Counted from the first letter of the stretch, positions 24,039 to 32,457 are shown. The stretch: DNA of 37,075 bases from CAYMDP01 sp964389375 (GCA_964389375.1 CAYMDP010000028.1:1-37075), one strand, 5' to 3'. A program made the numbers and translations. The notes: generated by a model not told the origin, from the letters alone.

Positions 24039-26018
24039 TTAAGCCGTTACCGGTCCAGGGTTGCCGATCGGGTCACGTCCACCTTGAGGATCTTCGCCTT
24101 TAACCTTTTTTTGCTTTTCAGAGGCCACATCTTCAGCCTTTCGATCTTTATCCAGCTTTTCTTTTCGGTCTTCTCGCTTACTCAGCAAGTCCTCAAAAGA
24201 GCCACCCTTCATCAAAAAATCGACTTCATCGCCATCAATCGTTTCGAATTCCAGCAAGGCACCAGCCAAAGCATGAAGAGTTTTAACATTCTCTTTTAAT
24301 AGCTTAACGGCTTCATCATGACCGCCCATGACCAAACGGTGAATCTCTTTATCGATTTCTTCAGCCTTTGCTTCAGAGTAATCCTTAGAGCCTGAACTTT
24401 GCATTCCTAGGTACACGGGTCCTTCGCGTCTTTCTAAAGCCAAGGGACCAAGCTTTTCACTCATTCCCCACTCACAGACCATTCGACGAGCTAAATCTGT
24501 CGCGCGCTCAATATCGTTTCCAGCACCCGTTGTGTAATCCTCAAAAATAATCTCTTCTGCCGCCCGACCACCAAACAGAAATGAAATCATATTTGTAGCT
24601 TTGCTTTTTGACAGATTTAAGCTGTCTTCCTCAGGAAGGGTTTGGGTCAGACCCAAAGCCATACCTCTAGGGATAATTGTGACTTTATGAATTGGATCAA
24701 TCCCAGGTAAAAGCTTTCCGACCAGAGCATGGCCCGCTTCATGGTAGGCGGTGATTTTTTTGTCTTTATCACTGATGACCATGGACTTTCTTTCACTTCC
24801 CATGATGACCTTATCTTTGGCCTTTTCAAAATCTTCCATCTCTAAACGATTTTTATTGTCTCGCGCCGCTTGAAGAGCCGCTTCATTCACTAAGTTTTCA
24901 AGGTCCGCCCCAGAAAATCCCGGTGTACCCCGAGCGATCTTTTCAAGATTTACGTCTGCAGCCAAGGGGGTCTTTTTGGTGTGAACACCCAAAATTTGCT
25001 CTCGGCCTTTTAGGTCAGGCTTGTTCACGATCACTCTCCGATCAAAACGACCGGGTCTTAACAAAGCCGGATCCAACACATCGGGTCTGTTTGTCGCAGC
25101 AATCAGGATCACACCTTCGCTACTTTCGAATCCATCCATCTCGACCAGAAGTTGATTCAGGGTCTGCTCACGCTCATCATGACCGCCGCCCATTCCGGCT
25201 CCACGGTGACGCCCAACCGCATCGATTTCATCGATAAAAATTAAGCATGGAGCACTCTTTTTACCTTGTTCAAACAAATCTCGAACACGGCTGGCACCGA
25301 CACCCACAAACATCTCAACGAAGTCTGAACCAGAAATTGTAAAGAAAGGCACGCTGGCCTCACCGGCAACCGCCCGCGCAAGAAGGGTTTTTCCAGTTCC
25401 TGGAGAGCCCACAAGTAAAACTCCTTTTGGAATCCGGCCACCCAGGCGAGTAAATTTTTTGGGGTCTTTTAAGAAAGCCACAATTTCTTGTAGATCTTGT
25501 TTCGCCTCGTCAACGCCAGCGACGTCCTTAAAGGTTACGCGATTTTTATTTTCGGTCAAAAGACGCGCCCGACTTTTTCCAAAAGCCATGGCTTTTCCAC
25601 CACCCACCTGAAGTTGGCGCATGAAGAAAATAAAAAACCCGATAATGATAATCAACGGCAACCAGTTCAAAAAGACCGAAGTCAGCATAGAGTTCTCGCT
25701 GCCCACGTAACTTGGGGTCACTCCCATCTCACGCACTAATCGAAAACCTTCGTCATCGACATTGCCTTTAATTTTAAATTTCTTACCGGTAAATTCGGCT
25801 GCTCCAGCTTCGGTCAGCTCGCCGAAGATTTCGCCGGTTTCGCGATTAAAGGTAATCGAATCCGGCACGATCATTTTCTTTTCGATTGCAGTCAAAAATT
25901 TTGGATAACTGAAATCTTGAACCTGAGTTCCTTTTTGCGTGTCGTACATTTGAAAAAACAGGACCGCAATGACGATGAGGATGGCCCAAGCTGCCATAGT
26001 TTTTTGAGGAGAACGCAT
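24039..26018 (-). CDS. ftsH: ATP-dependent membrane protease FtsH
   Basis: 659-residue inner-membrane AAA+ metalloprotease that degrades misfolded and regulatory membrane and cytosolic proteins. Transmembrane segments lie about 9-25 and 115-133 around a periplasmic domain. Walker A is GSPGTGKT (204-211; most homologues have GPPGTGKT), Walker B LIFIDEID, second region of homology RPDVLDPALLRPGRFDR, and the zinc site HEAGH (426-430). The C-terminal tail of about 40 residues is Lys/Glu- then Gly/Pro-rich and likely disordered. AAGGAAG precedes the ATG by about 7 nt. It lies 83 nt after tilS, enough for an internal promoter. Confidence 0.97.
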   Translation of the reverse strand: MRSPQKTMAAWAILIVIAVLFFQMYDTQKGTQVQDFSYPKFLTAIEKKMIVPDSITFNRETGEIFGELTEAGAAEFTGKKFKIKGNVDDEGFRLVREMGVTPSYVGSENSMLTSVFLNWLPLIIIIGFFIFFMRQLQVGGGKAMAFGKSRARLLTENKNRVTFKDVAGVDEAKQDLQEIVAFLKDPKKFTRLGGRIPKGVLLVGSPGTGKTLLARAVAGEASVPFFTISGSDFVEMFVGVGASRVRDLFEQGKKSAPCLIFIDEIDAVGRHRGAGMGGGHDEREQTLNQLLVEMDGFESSEGVILIAATNRPDVLDPALLRPGRFDRRVIVNKPDLKGREQILGVHTKKTPLAADVNLEKIARGTPGFSGADLENLVNEAALQAARDNKNRLEMEDFEKAKDKVIMGSERKSMVISDKDKKITAYHEAGHALVGKLLPGIDPIHKVTIIPRGMALGLTQTLPEEDSLNLSKSKATNMISFLFGGRAAEEIIFEDYTTGAGNDIERATDLARRMVCEWGMSEKLGPLALERREGPVYLGMQSSGSKDYSEAKAEEIDKEIHRLVMGGHDEAVKLLKENVKTLHALAGALLEFETIDGDEVDFLMKGGSFEDLLSKREDRKEKLDKDRKAEDVASEKQKKVKGEDPQGGRDPIGNPGPVTA

Positions 26019-26101
26019 GTAGAACTTCCTTTCTCGACTGGATCTTTCAACAGATCACTTTAGAGGCTAACACGGCAGGGGGCTTAAGCTCAATTTGATT
26101 G

Positions 26102-27151
26102 TCAGTTCGAGAGTGAAACCCGACTGGCAGTGATCAAATCTGGACTGAGCGACCACTCCAGTTTTAGTAATGAAAACTTGAGTTGCTTTGAAGGATTGTC
26201 AAGGCGCTTCAAAATCTCTTTAATGTGATTTTCGCTGTAATTCGAAACCTCGAGGCGACGTAAGTAGTGGGCAAGAACACGTCTTTGGTCCTCTCGACTT
26301 AGCTCGAGAAAGAGCTTGCGATCAATCCCCTCTGCTTTCCACAAGTTTGGATCGATTTCGGATTGCCTCTTAGCGGCTTGCGCCATGAGCTCAAGACTTC
26401 TACCCATGGACTTAAGGCTTCCCGTGCGTTTTTTCTCGAGTTGAGGAAGCCACTTGTGCCTTATCCAGTTTCGTAAAGGTTCTAGCTCTTGATTACTAGG
26501 ATCATTTAAAAACTTCAGACGATGGCGTTTCGAATAAGAAACCAGCTCCGCCTTAGAAATGCGCAGAAAAGGACGGTAGAAGTCCACCTGAAGAGATTCC
26601 ATGGCTTCGATGCCCTGGGACCCTACGCCGCGTATCAATCGCAAAATTCGAGTCTCAAGAAGATCTTCCAGATGATGGGCCGTGCAAATCAGCGCCTTTG
26701 GGTTCCATTGATCACGAAGCTTTAGCAATGCTTCGTAGCGAAACTCCCTCAGCTCTTGCTCACCTCGAAGAATCTTTTTCGGGGCAAACTCAAACTGAAG
26801 CCCTACTCTTCTTTGAGCATTGGCCGGCTGACTCACATTCGAAAAAAACGCGAGCCGCCACTTTTTTGCGATCACAGAAAGCTCTCGAAAGGATCGATCC
26901 CGAAAAGCCTTAAGTTTTGTCGAAGAACTTTTCCCGTGGTGAACATAGGCAAAAGCCAGTGGCGTTTTGCTGCTTTTAACAGCACGGGCCAATAAATGAA
27001 GCATGACTACAGAATCAAGGCCCCCAGAGACTGCAAGCAAAAGGGGGCGACCTTGAATTTTAGGATCTCTTAAATCCCGAAGGACTTCATGAAAGATGGC
27101 CTCTTGCGGGAGAGTTTTTTTTTTACTTTTGCCTATGGCCTTAGGGTCCAT
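26102..27151 (-). CDS. tilS: tRNA(Ile)-lysidine synthase TilS
   Basis: 349 residues. Makes lysidine at C34 of the CAU-anticodon tRNA-Ile so that it reads AUA. PP-loop SGGLDS (about 44-49), the AYVHHG segment, TAHHLEDLLET and RLIRGVGSQG are characteristic. The C-terminal part is short, as in compact TilS forms. Its start lies 19 nt inside the end of the upstream Cys/GW-repeat gene, which is an odd translational partner. The tilS-ftsH order is widely conserved. Confidence 0.94.
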   Translation of the reverse strand: MDPKAIGKSKKKTLPQEAIFHEVLRDLRDPKIQGRPLLLAVSGGLDSVVMLHLLARAVKSSKTPLAFAYVHHGKSSSTKLKAFRDRSFRELSVIAKKWRLAFFSNVSQPANAQRRVGLQFEFAPKKILRGEQELREFRYEALLKLRDQWNPKALICTAHHLEDLLETRILRLIRGVGSQGIEAMESLQVDFYRPFLRISKAELVSYSKRHRLKFLNDPSNQELEPLRNWIRHKWLPQLEKKRTGSLKSMGRSLELMAQAAKRQSEIDPNLWKAEGIDRKLFLELSREDQRRVLAHYLRRLEVSNYSENHIKEILKRLDNPSKQLKFSLLKLEWSLSPDLITASRVSLSN

Positions 27152-27654
27152 CCACTCTCAAAACATCCGCCTTCTTTACAACGTGCGATCTGAATTTGTC
27201 CATTCGGATAGGTCGTATCCCAACCCAAACCCAAACAATCTCCAGCCACACAATCGGTTCTAAAACTGACGCGGCTGCGGATGTCTCGCGTCGTCCAACC
27301 TTCGGTAAAACAATTCGGCTGATCTGTCTCTTTGTTTTTAAAACACAAGACCTGACTGACCCATTCACCGGTTCCAGTCATATAGGTATTCCAACCGTAC
27401 TTAAAACATTCGCCTCTGATACAGTGGCTGTCTGCGATAGGACGCCCGCGAGATTGATGCTGCCATCCGGAAAATTCACAATCTGGCGCGCAGACCACAT
27501 CATCCTGGGCCCGAGTGCGATGGTCGTAAACACTCCAACCGCCGCCTTCTGCCAAACAACCACCTTCAAAACAGGTCACGTCTTGGGCCGCAAAAGCGAA
27601 ACTAGAAAAACCTATAAAAACTCCGAAAATAAAGACCTTCATCAATCCCTGCAT
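27133..27654 (-). CDS. Secreted protein of six Cys/Gly-Trp repeats, no family recognised
   Basis: 173 residues. Signal peptide to about residue 22 (VFIFGVFIGFSSFAFA). The whole mature protein is six repeats of the form C-x(3-10)-C-x(3-6)-G-W. Cysteine pairs are 28/33, 55/59, 78/83, 104/115, 135/140 and 159/164. The GW dipeptides are at 39, 63, 87, 119, 144 and 168, spaced 24, 24, 32, 25 and 24. Twelve paired cysteines imply a disulfide-stapled extracytoplasmic fold. The start at 27654 is chosen for AGGAGGT 9 nt upstream; ATG 27642 is an alternative. It overlaps tilS by 19 nt and probably heads the operon. Function unknown. Confidence 0.82.
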   Translation of the reverse strand: MQGLMKVFIFGVFIGFSSFAFAAQDVTCFEGGCLAEGGGWSVYDHRTRAQDDVVCAPDCEFSGWQHQSRGRPIADSHCIRGECFKYGWNTYMTGTGEWVSQVLCFKNKETDQPNCFTEGWTTRDIRSRVSFRTDCVAGDCLGLGWDTTYPNGQIQIARCKEGGCFESGWTLRP

Positions 27655-27927
27655 AAAGCTTAAACCTCCTGTCAGCAAAGCCTAAAGCCCATCCTATTCA
27701 GATTGCCAAACAGATTCCAAGGCCAAAAAGCTGGCTCGGTCCGATTTAGGGAAGCGGCGCTTCCGTAAAGGCCGTCCGGCCCCTTTTTTCGAAGACTGTC
27801 CTAAAGATGAACGCTTGAATGGCTTTTGGCGCCGATTTACGCAGGGATAGGATTAATTTGGGCATCAGAACCAATAGGGTCGATTTGAGGCTCAAACTGT
27901 GGCCTTAAACTTGCTCTATTAAACAGT

Positions 27928-28632
27928 ATGAGATTTTTAAGCCTTCAACTGAGCATCCTGGGCTTCGGCATTCTGCTGGGGGCGGCGGGGCTTTGTGGCG
28001 CCTCAGAAGCCGGTCACAACCCCAAAGAGGCACTCGGCTATCTTCTGTCACTGAAAGAGCAAAACGGTCAAAAGCTGATCGAAATCGACCGAACCATGAA
28101 AGAGTCCTTAAGCCCAAAGACCCCTGAACAACTTGAACGAGCCGAGGCCGAGGTCAACCGACTTGGAGATTTACGAGAAGAATATTTACTTCGCCAAAAC
28201 TTTTTAGACCGCTTGATTTTTCAGGTGGACACCCATTATCGAGGCGGAGATTTAAAGGCCTTTCTAAAGCAACGCACCAAGGTCCTTGCAGAAATTGAAG
28301 TCAAAAGCACGGATTCAGATCGCAGTCTTTGGAAGTTTTTGACCTACCTCAGCCTCGCTTTAAATCAGACTCCAGAAAAAGACGAAGATGTGCTCGAGTT
28401 TATCGAAGGCTACATGAAAGCCTCTGGAATTCGAAATCCCATCCCTCCGACCGAGTACCTTGCAAAACGCAATTACACCAATGGCACCGAAGCCATGATG
28501 GCCGCGAAAGTTTCAAAAGAAAATTTAGGGGAACTGGTCGAAAAGCAGCTTTCTCTATTGGATCAAAAGCGCCCTACTGGAAGCATCGAGCTAAATCAAG
28601 ACGTCCTGAAAAGCGAGCCAGAAAGACCTTAG
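27928..28632 (+). CDS. Secreted helical protein of unknown function
   Basis: 234 residues. The signal peptide ends near ASEAGH (about residue 26). The mature protein is charged and mostly helical, with possible coiled-coil character (RAEAEVNRLGDLREEYLLRQ), and a Pro/Glu-rich C-terminus. No family recognised. The ATG has no Shine-Dalgarno sequence. TATTAA at 27917-27922 is five bases upstream, so a leaderless mRNA is possible, though no -35 box is clear. Its last 42 bases overlap the convergent small membrane-protein gene. Confidence 0.68.
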   Translation: MRFLSLQLSILGFGILLGAAGLCGASEAGHNPKEALGYLLSLKEQNGQKLIEIDRTMKESLSPKTPEQLERAEAEVNRLGDLREEYLLRQNFLDRLIFQVDTHYRGGDLKAFLKQRTKVLAEIEVKSTDSDRSLWKFLTYLSLALNQTPEKDEDVLEFIEGYMKASGIRNPIPPTEYLAKRNYTNGTEAMMAAKVSKENLGELVEKQLSLLDQKRPTGSIELNQDVLKSEPERP

Positions 28633-28824
28633 CATTAAGATAAAGATAAACAAGGTCAGCAAAGTCCAAGTTAAAATACGATATTGACGCTCAAGACGAA
28701 GAGCACTGACCGAGTAACTCTGTCTTCTTTCTAGCGGAATCCCCTGAACAACAGAAGCCACCAAAAAGCGCGAAGAAAAACAAAAACAAACCACTTGAAC
28801 TAAAGCGAGCAATGCATTTTCCAT
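28591..28824 (-). CDS. Small two-helix membrane protein
   Basis: 77 residues. Two hydrophobic segments (about 4-27 and 48-72) flank a charged, Arg-rich loop (LERRQSYSVSALRLERQYR), fitting a small inner-membrane hairpin protein. GAGG lies 4 nt before the ATG at 28824. It follows the 28890 gene by about 65 bases on the same strand and its 3' end overlaps the convergent 27928 gene by 42 bases. The membrane pattern makes it more than a random frame, but there is no family evidence. Confidence 0.5.
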   Translation of the reverse strand: MENALLALVQVVCFCFSSRFLVASVVQGIPLERRQSYSVSALRLERQYRILTWTLLTLFIFILMLRSFWLAFQDVLI

Positions 28825-28871
28825 AAAGCCTCATCGGAAACCACCCGTCCCAACTTGAGACGGACCGAGGT

Positions 28872-28890
28872 CCAGTGAGTGCCCGACACT
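28872..28890 (-). repeat. Short palindromic word after a stop codon
   Basis: On the minus strand the stop TAA of the 28890 gene runs straight into AGTGTCGGGCACT, a near-palindrome, then CACTGG. The same CGGGCACTCACTGG stretch ends the 135-bp inverted repeat at 6669-6682. A small GGACC-TC-GGTCC hairpin follows (28863-28874). Confidence 0.5.
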
Positions 28891-29270
28891 TACTGATCGG
28901 TTTTTTTTACGACTTCGATTTCAGCGCTGACACGGAACTTGTGTTCTTCGGCGAAGCGAGAGGCTTCTTTGACAAAGTCGATTTTGGAAAGGATCTTTAC
29001 TAACTCACCGCCCACTTTTTGGGTCAGCTCTTCTTTAGACTTTCCCGCACTTTGGATCAGCATATTCATAACATCCTTAGGAAGCTTCACCTCGCTTAAA
29101 TAGCCGCGGATATGCTCTTCTGTCATAAAGGCCGCTCCAAGTCCCACAGACACAACTTTTTTAAGGGCGTCTGCTAAACGCAAGCGGCTTTCGTTGGACT
29201 CTTCCACGCCCTCGTCTAAGTCCTCAAGGGAGATTTTCTCATCTGAAGAATCCGTTTTTTTATTTGCCAT
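28890..29270 (-). CDS. Small helical, phasin-like protein of unknown function
   Basis: 126 residues without signal peptide. An acidic N-terminal 25 residues precede a helical core (LADALKKVVSVGLGAAFM, GYLSEVKLPKDVMNMLIQSA, VKILSKIDFVKEASRFAE) and a short basic strand (FRVSAEIEVVKK). The layout recalls small phasin-like or coiled-coil proteins, but I cannot assign a family. It overlaps the SRPBCC gene upstream by 11 nt, so the pair is probably translated together; a lipid- or membrane-related role is only an inference from that partner. Confidence 0.65.
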   Translation of the reverse strand: MANKKTDSSDEKISLEDLDEGVEESNESRLRLADALKKVVSVGLGAAFMTEEHIRGYLSEVKLPKDVMNMLIQSAGKSKEELTQKVGGELVKILSKIDFVKEASRFAEEHKFRVSAEIEVVKKTDQ

Positions 29271-29691
29271 AAAGCTGCTTCACTCGTTTTTGATAGGAGC
29301 TCATCATATTGGGAAGGTTGACGTTGACCAAGGCTTTGGCAACGGGCCCGGGAACAAAAACTTTAAAACTTGCATCGACCGAGTAAAGCGCACGGGTACG
29401 CCCCGCTTCTTCTTTTAATTCCCAAAAGCCATTTGAAACCTTAAAAAGGTCGCCCGATTCTAAGCTCCAGGAAATCTTATTAGGGCGCTCTTCAACCATC
29501 CACAAACGGTAAGAAAAACTTTTAATCAGGGCCACCTGGAATTCGACCAGCTTTTTACCCTCCCTGGATTCGATCACTTTGGCGCCTTTGACCTCGGATA
29601 AAAACTCTGGATATTTCTCGTAAGCTGAAATGATCTCGAAAAACTCCTCTGGACTGCAGTTAAAAACCTCTGTTGTTTGAGCGGCGGCCAT
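29260..29691 (-). CDS. SRPBCC/Coq10-type lipid-binding protein
   Basis: 143 residues, the size of single-domain START-like (polyketide cyclase/Coq10, RatA) proteins. Seen: N-terminal strand then PEEFFEIISAYEKYPEFLSEVKGAKV, the classic helix-grip opening; middle strands with W-rich SYRLWMVEERPNKISWSLESGDL; and a long C-terminal helix (VAKALVNVNLPNMMSSYQKRVKQLY). Such domains bind hydrophobic ligands, for example ubiquinone intermediates, or act on ribosomes as in RatA. Ligand here is unknown. The start overlaps nothing; the 28890 gene begins within its last 11 bases. Confidence 0.82.
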   Translation of the reverse strand: MAAAQTTEVFNCSPEEFFEIISAYEKYPEFLSEVKGAKVIESREGKKLVEFQVALIKSFSYRLWMVEERPNKISWSLESGDLFKVSNGFWELKEEAGRTRALYSVDASFKVFVPGPVAKALVNVNLPNMMSSYQKRVKQLYGK

Positions 29692-29700
29692 TCAAGCTCC

Positions 29701-30177
29701 TTATTTTTTGGGATCAGACTTAACAATGCATTTTTCTGTCTGATCAATCAACTGCTGTAGGCGTCTTTCTAAAAATTCTGAATTTTCATAGACCAAGTCG
29801 ACCACTTCATAGATCTCGTCTGAACCCTTTTGAATGGGCGCAAAGGTCCCTCTCTCGATGGTCACGGTCTCACCCTCCCAAGGCTTAAAGGCCTCGTACC
29901 AGTTGGACATCACAGAAGAGAGTTCCTGGACGAAATCGGCAATCGATAGATCATGGCTACGAGCCATTTTATTGTAGTCCTTAAGCCCATCGACCAAGTT
30001 TGCGCAATCTAATGCTGGAAACTCCTGCTTTGTGGGCAGTGTATCTTTAGGAGCCTCTGATAGCACCCGTGAGGCCTGCGCAAAACTGAGAGGCAAAAAT
30101 AGTGAAGCCAAGATTAAAACTTTAAATCCGCGCCTATCAAATCCGCACCTATTAAATTCGCTCTTAAACATCGACAT
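29701..30177 (-). CDS. Secreted protein of unknown function with repeated codons in its leader
   Basis: 158 residues from ATG 30177, with GGGGAG 6 nt upstream. A long n-region precedes the hydrophobic signal (VLILASLFLPLSFAQA). The mature part is helical with two cysteines (LDCANL, EKCIV). Residues 8-17 are FNRCG then FDRRG, encoded by a 15-nt direct repeat, so the n-region seems to have grown by duplication. No family recognised. Divergent from the vWA lipoprotein. Confidence 0.65.
   Translation of the reverse strand: MSMFKSEFNRCGFDRRGFKVLILASLFLPLSFAQASRVLSEAPKDTLPTKQEFPALDCANLVDGLKDYNKMARSHDLSIADFVQELSSVMSNWYEAFKPWEGETVTIERGTFAPIQKGSDEIYEVVDLVYENSEFLERRLQQLIDQTEKCIVKSDPKK
30124..30161. 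repeat. 15-bp tandem repeat, about 2.5 copies, inside a signal-peptide region
   Basis: Units at 30124-30138 and 30139-30153 match at 13 of 15 bases, with a partial third unit at 30154-30161. The repeat is in frame, giving FxRxG pentapeptides in the 29701-30177 protein. Confidence 0.7.
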
Positions 30178-30426
30178 AAAAATCTCCCCTAAGATAGTTA
30201 TCCCCGGCTTTTGAACTACCACTAGCCCCACCTCTCGTCACCGCCCAAAAGTGACAATTTTAAGCCCCTAGGACCAGAATCGACAGCCCTGGAGGGCAGC
30301 AACTGACCCGGAGGACAAGTTTAAATATCTGATTTTACTTGCCTTTAATCAATTTCACTTTTTTACAAATTTGGACTTCGGCTTGCAACATGGAGGGTGG
30401 ACAGAACTCGATAAAAAGGAGATTTT

Positions 30427-32403
30427 ATGAAACCCCTATTAATGATCACGCTGCTGCTTGCGGCCAGCATGTCAGTGGGTTGTCAAAAAGCGAAGATGAC
30501 TAAAAGGGGAAACACTAATCCGGTGGTTCAACCTCAAGGTCCCGCAGCTCAGCCTCCGGTTGTGCAACCAGCGGTTACACCTCCTCCAGCACCAACTGGG
30601 ACCACACCTCCTCCAAGTATTCCACCTCGAATTCAGACCCAGCAACCAGCACCAGTCATCCCATCTCGCTCGGGTGGCGAAGTCGCAGCGCCAGCTCCAG
30701 AACATGATGAAGTACAAATTGGACAGGGACGAAGTGGTCAGGTTTTATCTCAATGTTCAGGCCCAAAATGTGCGCCTGTCCCTAAGTGCCGCTTAATTAA
30801 GTGCCAACAGCCAAGGCCAGTGGTTGTTGTTAAACCTTGCCCTGGAAAATGTCCTCAGATTGTTGTCCAACAACCTGCGCCCGCTCCAGTGGAGCTTCCG
30901 TCTGCCACGAGCCACCCGGTCGCAAGTCCAAATGTTCAGGGACGCCCTCTGCCGACACTTGCAGAGCCCACTCCTAGAATTGACGAACGGCAGTGTACAC
31001 TTGAGCAACGTTTGGCCCCAATCACAAACAAACTTGATGTCTTGTTTGTAATGGACACCTCTCAATCTCTTGATGAAGAGCGCCAAAGAATTGCGGATCA
31101 AATTGATAAGTTCATTGTCTCTCTTTCTCGCTACGGAAACGAAGTTGACTATCGAATTGCAGTATTGCTTGCTCACGGACCTGGCAGCGAAGTTTTGGTT
31201 TTTGATAAATCTCAGATTTTAGCCGGAGCCTCAAAACAAGACTTCCGAAGACAAACTGGAAGAACTAACGTAGACCCTTATAGAAGTTTTCTTCAAGCCG
31301 ATGAGGGCGATCCTAAAGTTCTGATCAGCCAGGAGAGTACTCAAGAAGATTTGCAAAACAACCCCTTGGGAATGAGTGTTGAAGCCATTCGCACAAGCTT
31401 AAAAGCCAAGTTTGCAGAGATCAATGCGGCAGACGACTCTGAAGGTTATGCTCGAGATCGCAACAACACCTATAAAGAGAAATCTTCGACTGCCCAAGGT
31501 GAGGCCGGACTTCTTGCTCTTTATCTGACAACTTTGGACGAGCAAAACTATCAACAGTTGAAAAGTTCAAATGGCAATTTCTCTCACCTAAGTTCTGACT
31601 GGTACAAGCTTTTTGGATACGATTCGAACAACAGTTTCCGCACCTCAATGAGCTATCATCAAAACGCTCGTTTCTTTAGAGAAGACGCAGCCCTTGCAGT
31701 AATCTTCGTGGCAGATGAAAATGACGTTTGTTACGACTACAAATCGCCAAAGGCATTACAAAATCAATTTAAGCCTCGTTGGAAAAATGCTCAGGCCGGA
31801 GTGCAAGATCCGATGGAAGTAAAAGCTTTTAATAGCATTTGCCGAGTCGGATCAAATGGATCTGCGTTAAACTACGAGCAAGTCCTAAGATCTTTAAAGA
31901 GAATGAAGGGCGAAATGCCATTGATTATCTCTGGAATCATGTACACGGATAACAACAAGCTTCCAAACCGCACTGGAAAAGAATCAAAAGGTGCAAGCAA
32001 GGAAGAAAACGAAGCAGGGCGCGGATACTTAGAACTGATTGCAGCAGCTGACGGAGAAGTTCATGAATTGAACTCAAACTATGCCGAAAAGCTTGCAAAA
32101 ATCGGAGACCTTGCGGCCTTTAAAATGCAGTACCAAAACGCCATTCCATTAGTGGATGTTAGCGGTCAGCCGGTCGACAGGGTTCAAGATATCGATCCCA
32201 ACTCAATCCGAATTGATATCTACACCGATCGCTCTCAAAGACAGCTTGTAAAATCCATCCTAGCCAGCGACCGCTCAGCAATTCGGCTTGATATTGATTC
32301 TTCAACTTCGCCGGCAAAGGGATATGCGATTATTCGAAGAGATCTAATTGCAGACATCGTTCGCCCAGGACAAGTTGTGGTTGTAAACTACCAGTATAAA
32401 TAG
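30427..32403 (+). CDS. Lipoprotein with Pro/Cys-rich stalk and von Willebrand A-like domain
   Basis: 658 residues. Lipobox SMSVGC with lipidated Cys19. Residues 25-190 are Pro/Gln/Val-rich and include a cysteine cluster (Cys110, 115, 121, 126, 138, 142, then 190), likely an extended, partly disulfide-bonded stalk. A vWA-like domain starts about 202 with LDVLFVMDTSQS, where Asp210, Ser212 and Ser214 form a DxSxS metal-ion-dependent adhesion motif. FFREDAALAVIFVADENDVC resembles the later vWA strand. A C-terminal beta domain (about 570-658) follows. AAGGAG lies 5 nt before the ATG. Probably surface or periplasmic, in adhesion or binding; no specific family assigned. Confidence 0.82.
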   Translation: MKPLLMITLLLAASMSVGCQKAKMTKRGNTNPVVQPQGPAAQPPVVQPAVTPPPAPTGTTPPPSIPPRIQTQQPAPVIPSRSGGEVAAPAPEHDEVQIGQGRSGQVLSQCSGPKCAPVPKCRLIKCQQPRPVVVVKPCPGKCPQIVVQQPAPAPVELPSATSHPVASPNVQGRPLPTLAEPTPRIDERQCTLEQRLAPITNKLDVLFVMDTSQSLDEERQRIADQIDKFIVSLSRYGNEVDYRIAVLLAHGPGSEVLVFDKSQILAGASKQDFRRQTGRTNVDPYRSFLQADEGDPKVLISQESTQEDLQNNPLGMSVEAIRTSLKAKFAEINAADDSEGYARDRNNTYKEKSSTAQGEAGLLALYLTTLDEQNYQQLKSSNGNFSHLSSDWYKLFGYDSNNSFRTSMSYHQNARFFREDAALAVIFVADENDVCYDYKSPKALQNQFKPRWKNAQAGVQDPMEVKAFNSICRVGSNGSALNYEQVLRSLKRMKGEMPLIISGIMYTDNNKLPNRTGKESKGASKEENEAGRGYLELIAAADGEVHELNSNYAEKLAKIGDLAAFKMQYQNAIPLVDVSGQPVDRVQDIDPNSIRIDIYTDRSQRQLVKSILASDRSAIRLDIDSSTSPAKGYAIIRRDLIADIVRPGQVVVVNYQYK

Positions 32404-32428
32404 ATTCCAATAATCATTCGACAATGAA

Positions 32429-32457
32429 AAAAGGCGCCCTTTAAACAGGCGCCTTTT
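32429..32457. terminator. Bidirectional intrinsic terminator
   Basis: A perfect 10-bp stem, AAAAGGCGCC (32429-32438) and GGCGCCTTTT (32448-32457), with a 9-nt loop. It lies between the convergent vWA lipoprotein (ends 32403) and OmpA-type gene (ends 32481). A/T flanks give a U-tract in both directions. Confidence 0.9.

Noticed and set aside
27196..27663. 155-codon plus-strand frame opposite the Cys/GW-repeat gene
   Set aside because: An antisense frame forced by the repeat codons. The minus-strand frame has a signal peptide, strong ribosome-binding site and regular repeats.
30285..30298. GCCCT-GG-AGGGC hairpin upstream of the vWA lipoprotein gene
   Set aside because: A loop of two bases and a 5-bp stem, not linked to any promoter box or U-run; likely chance.
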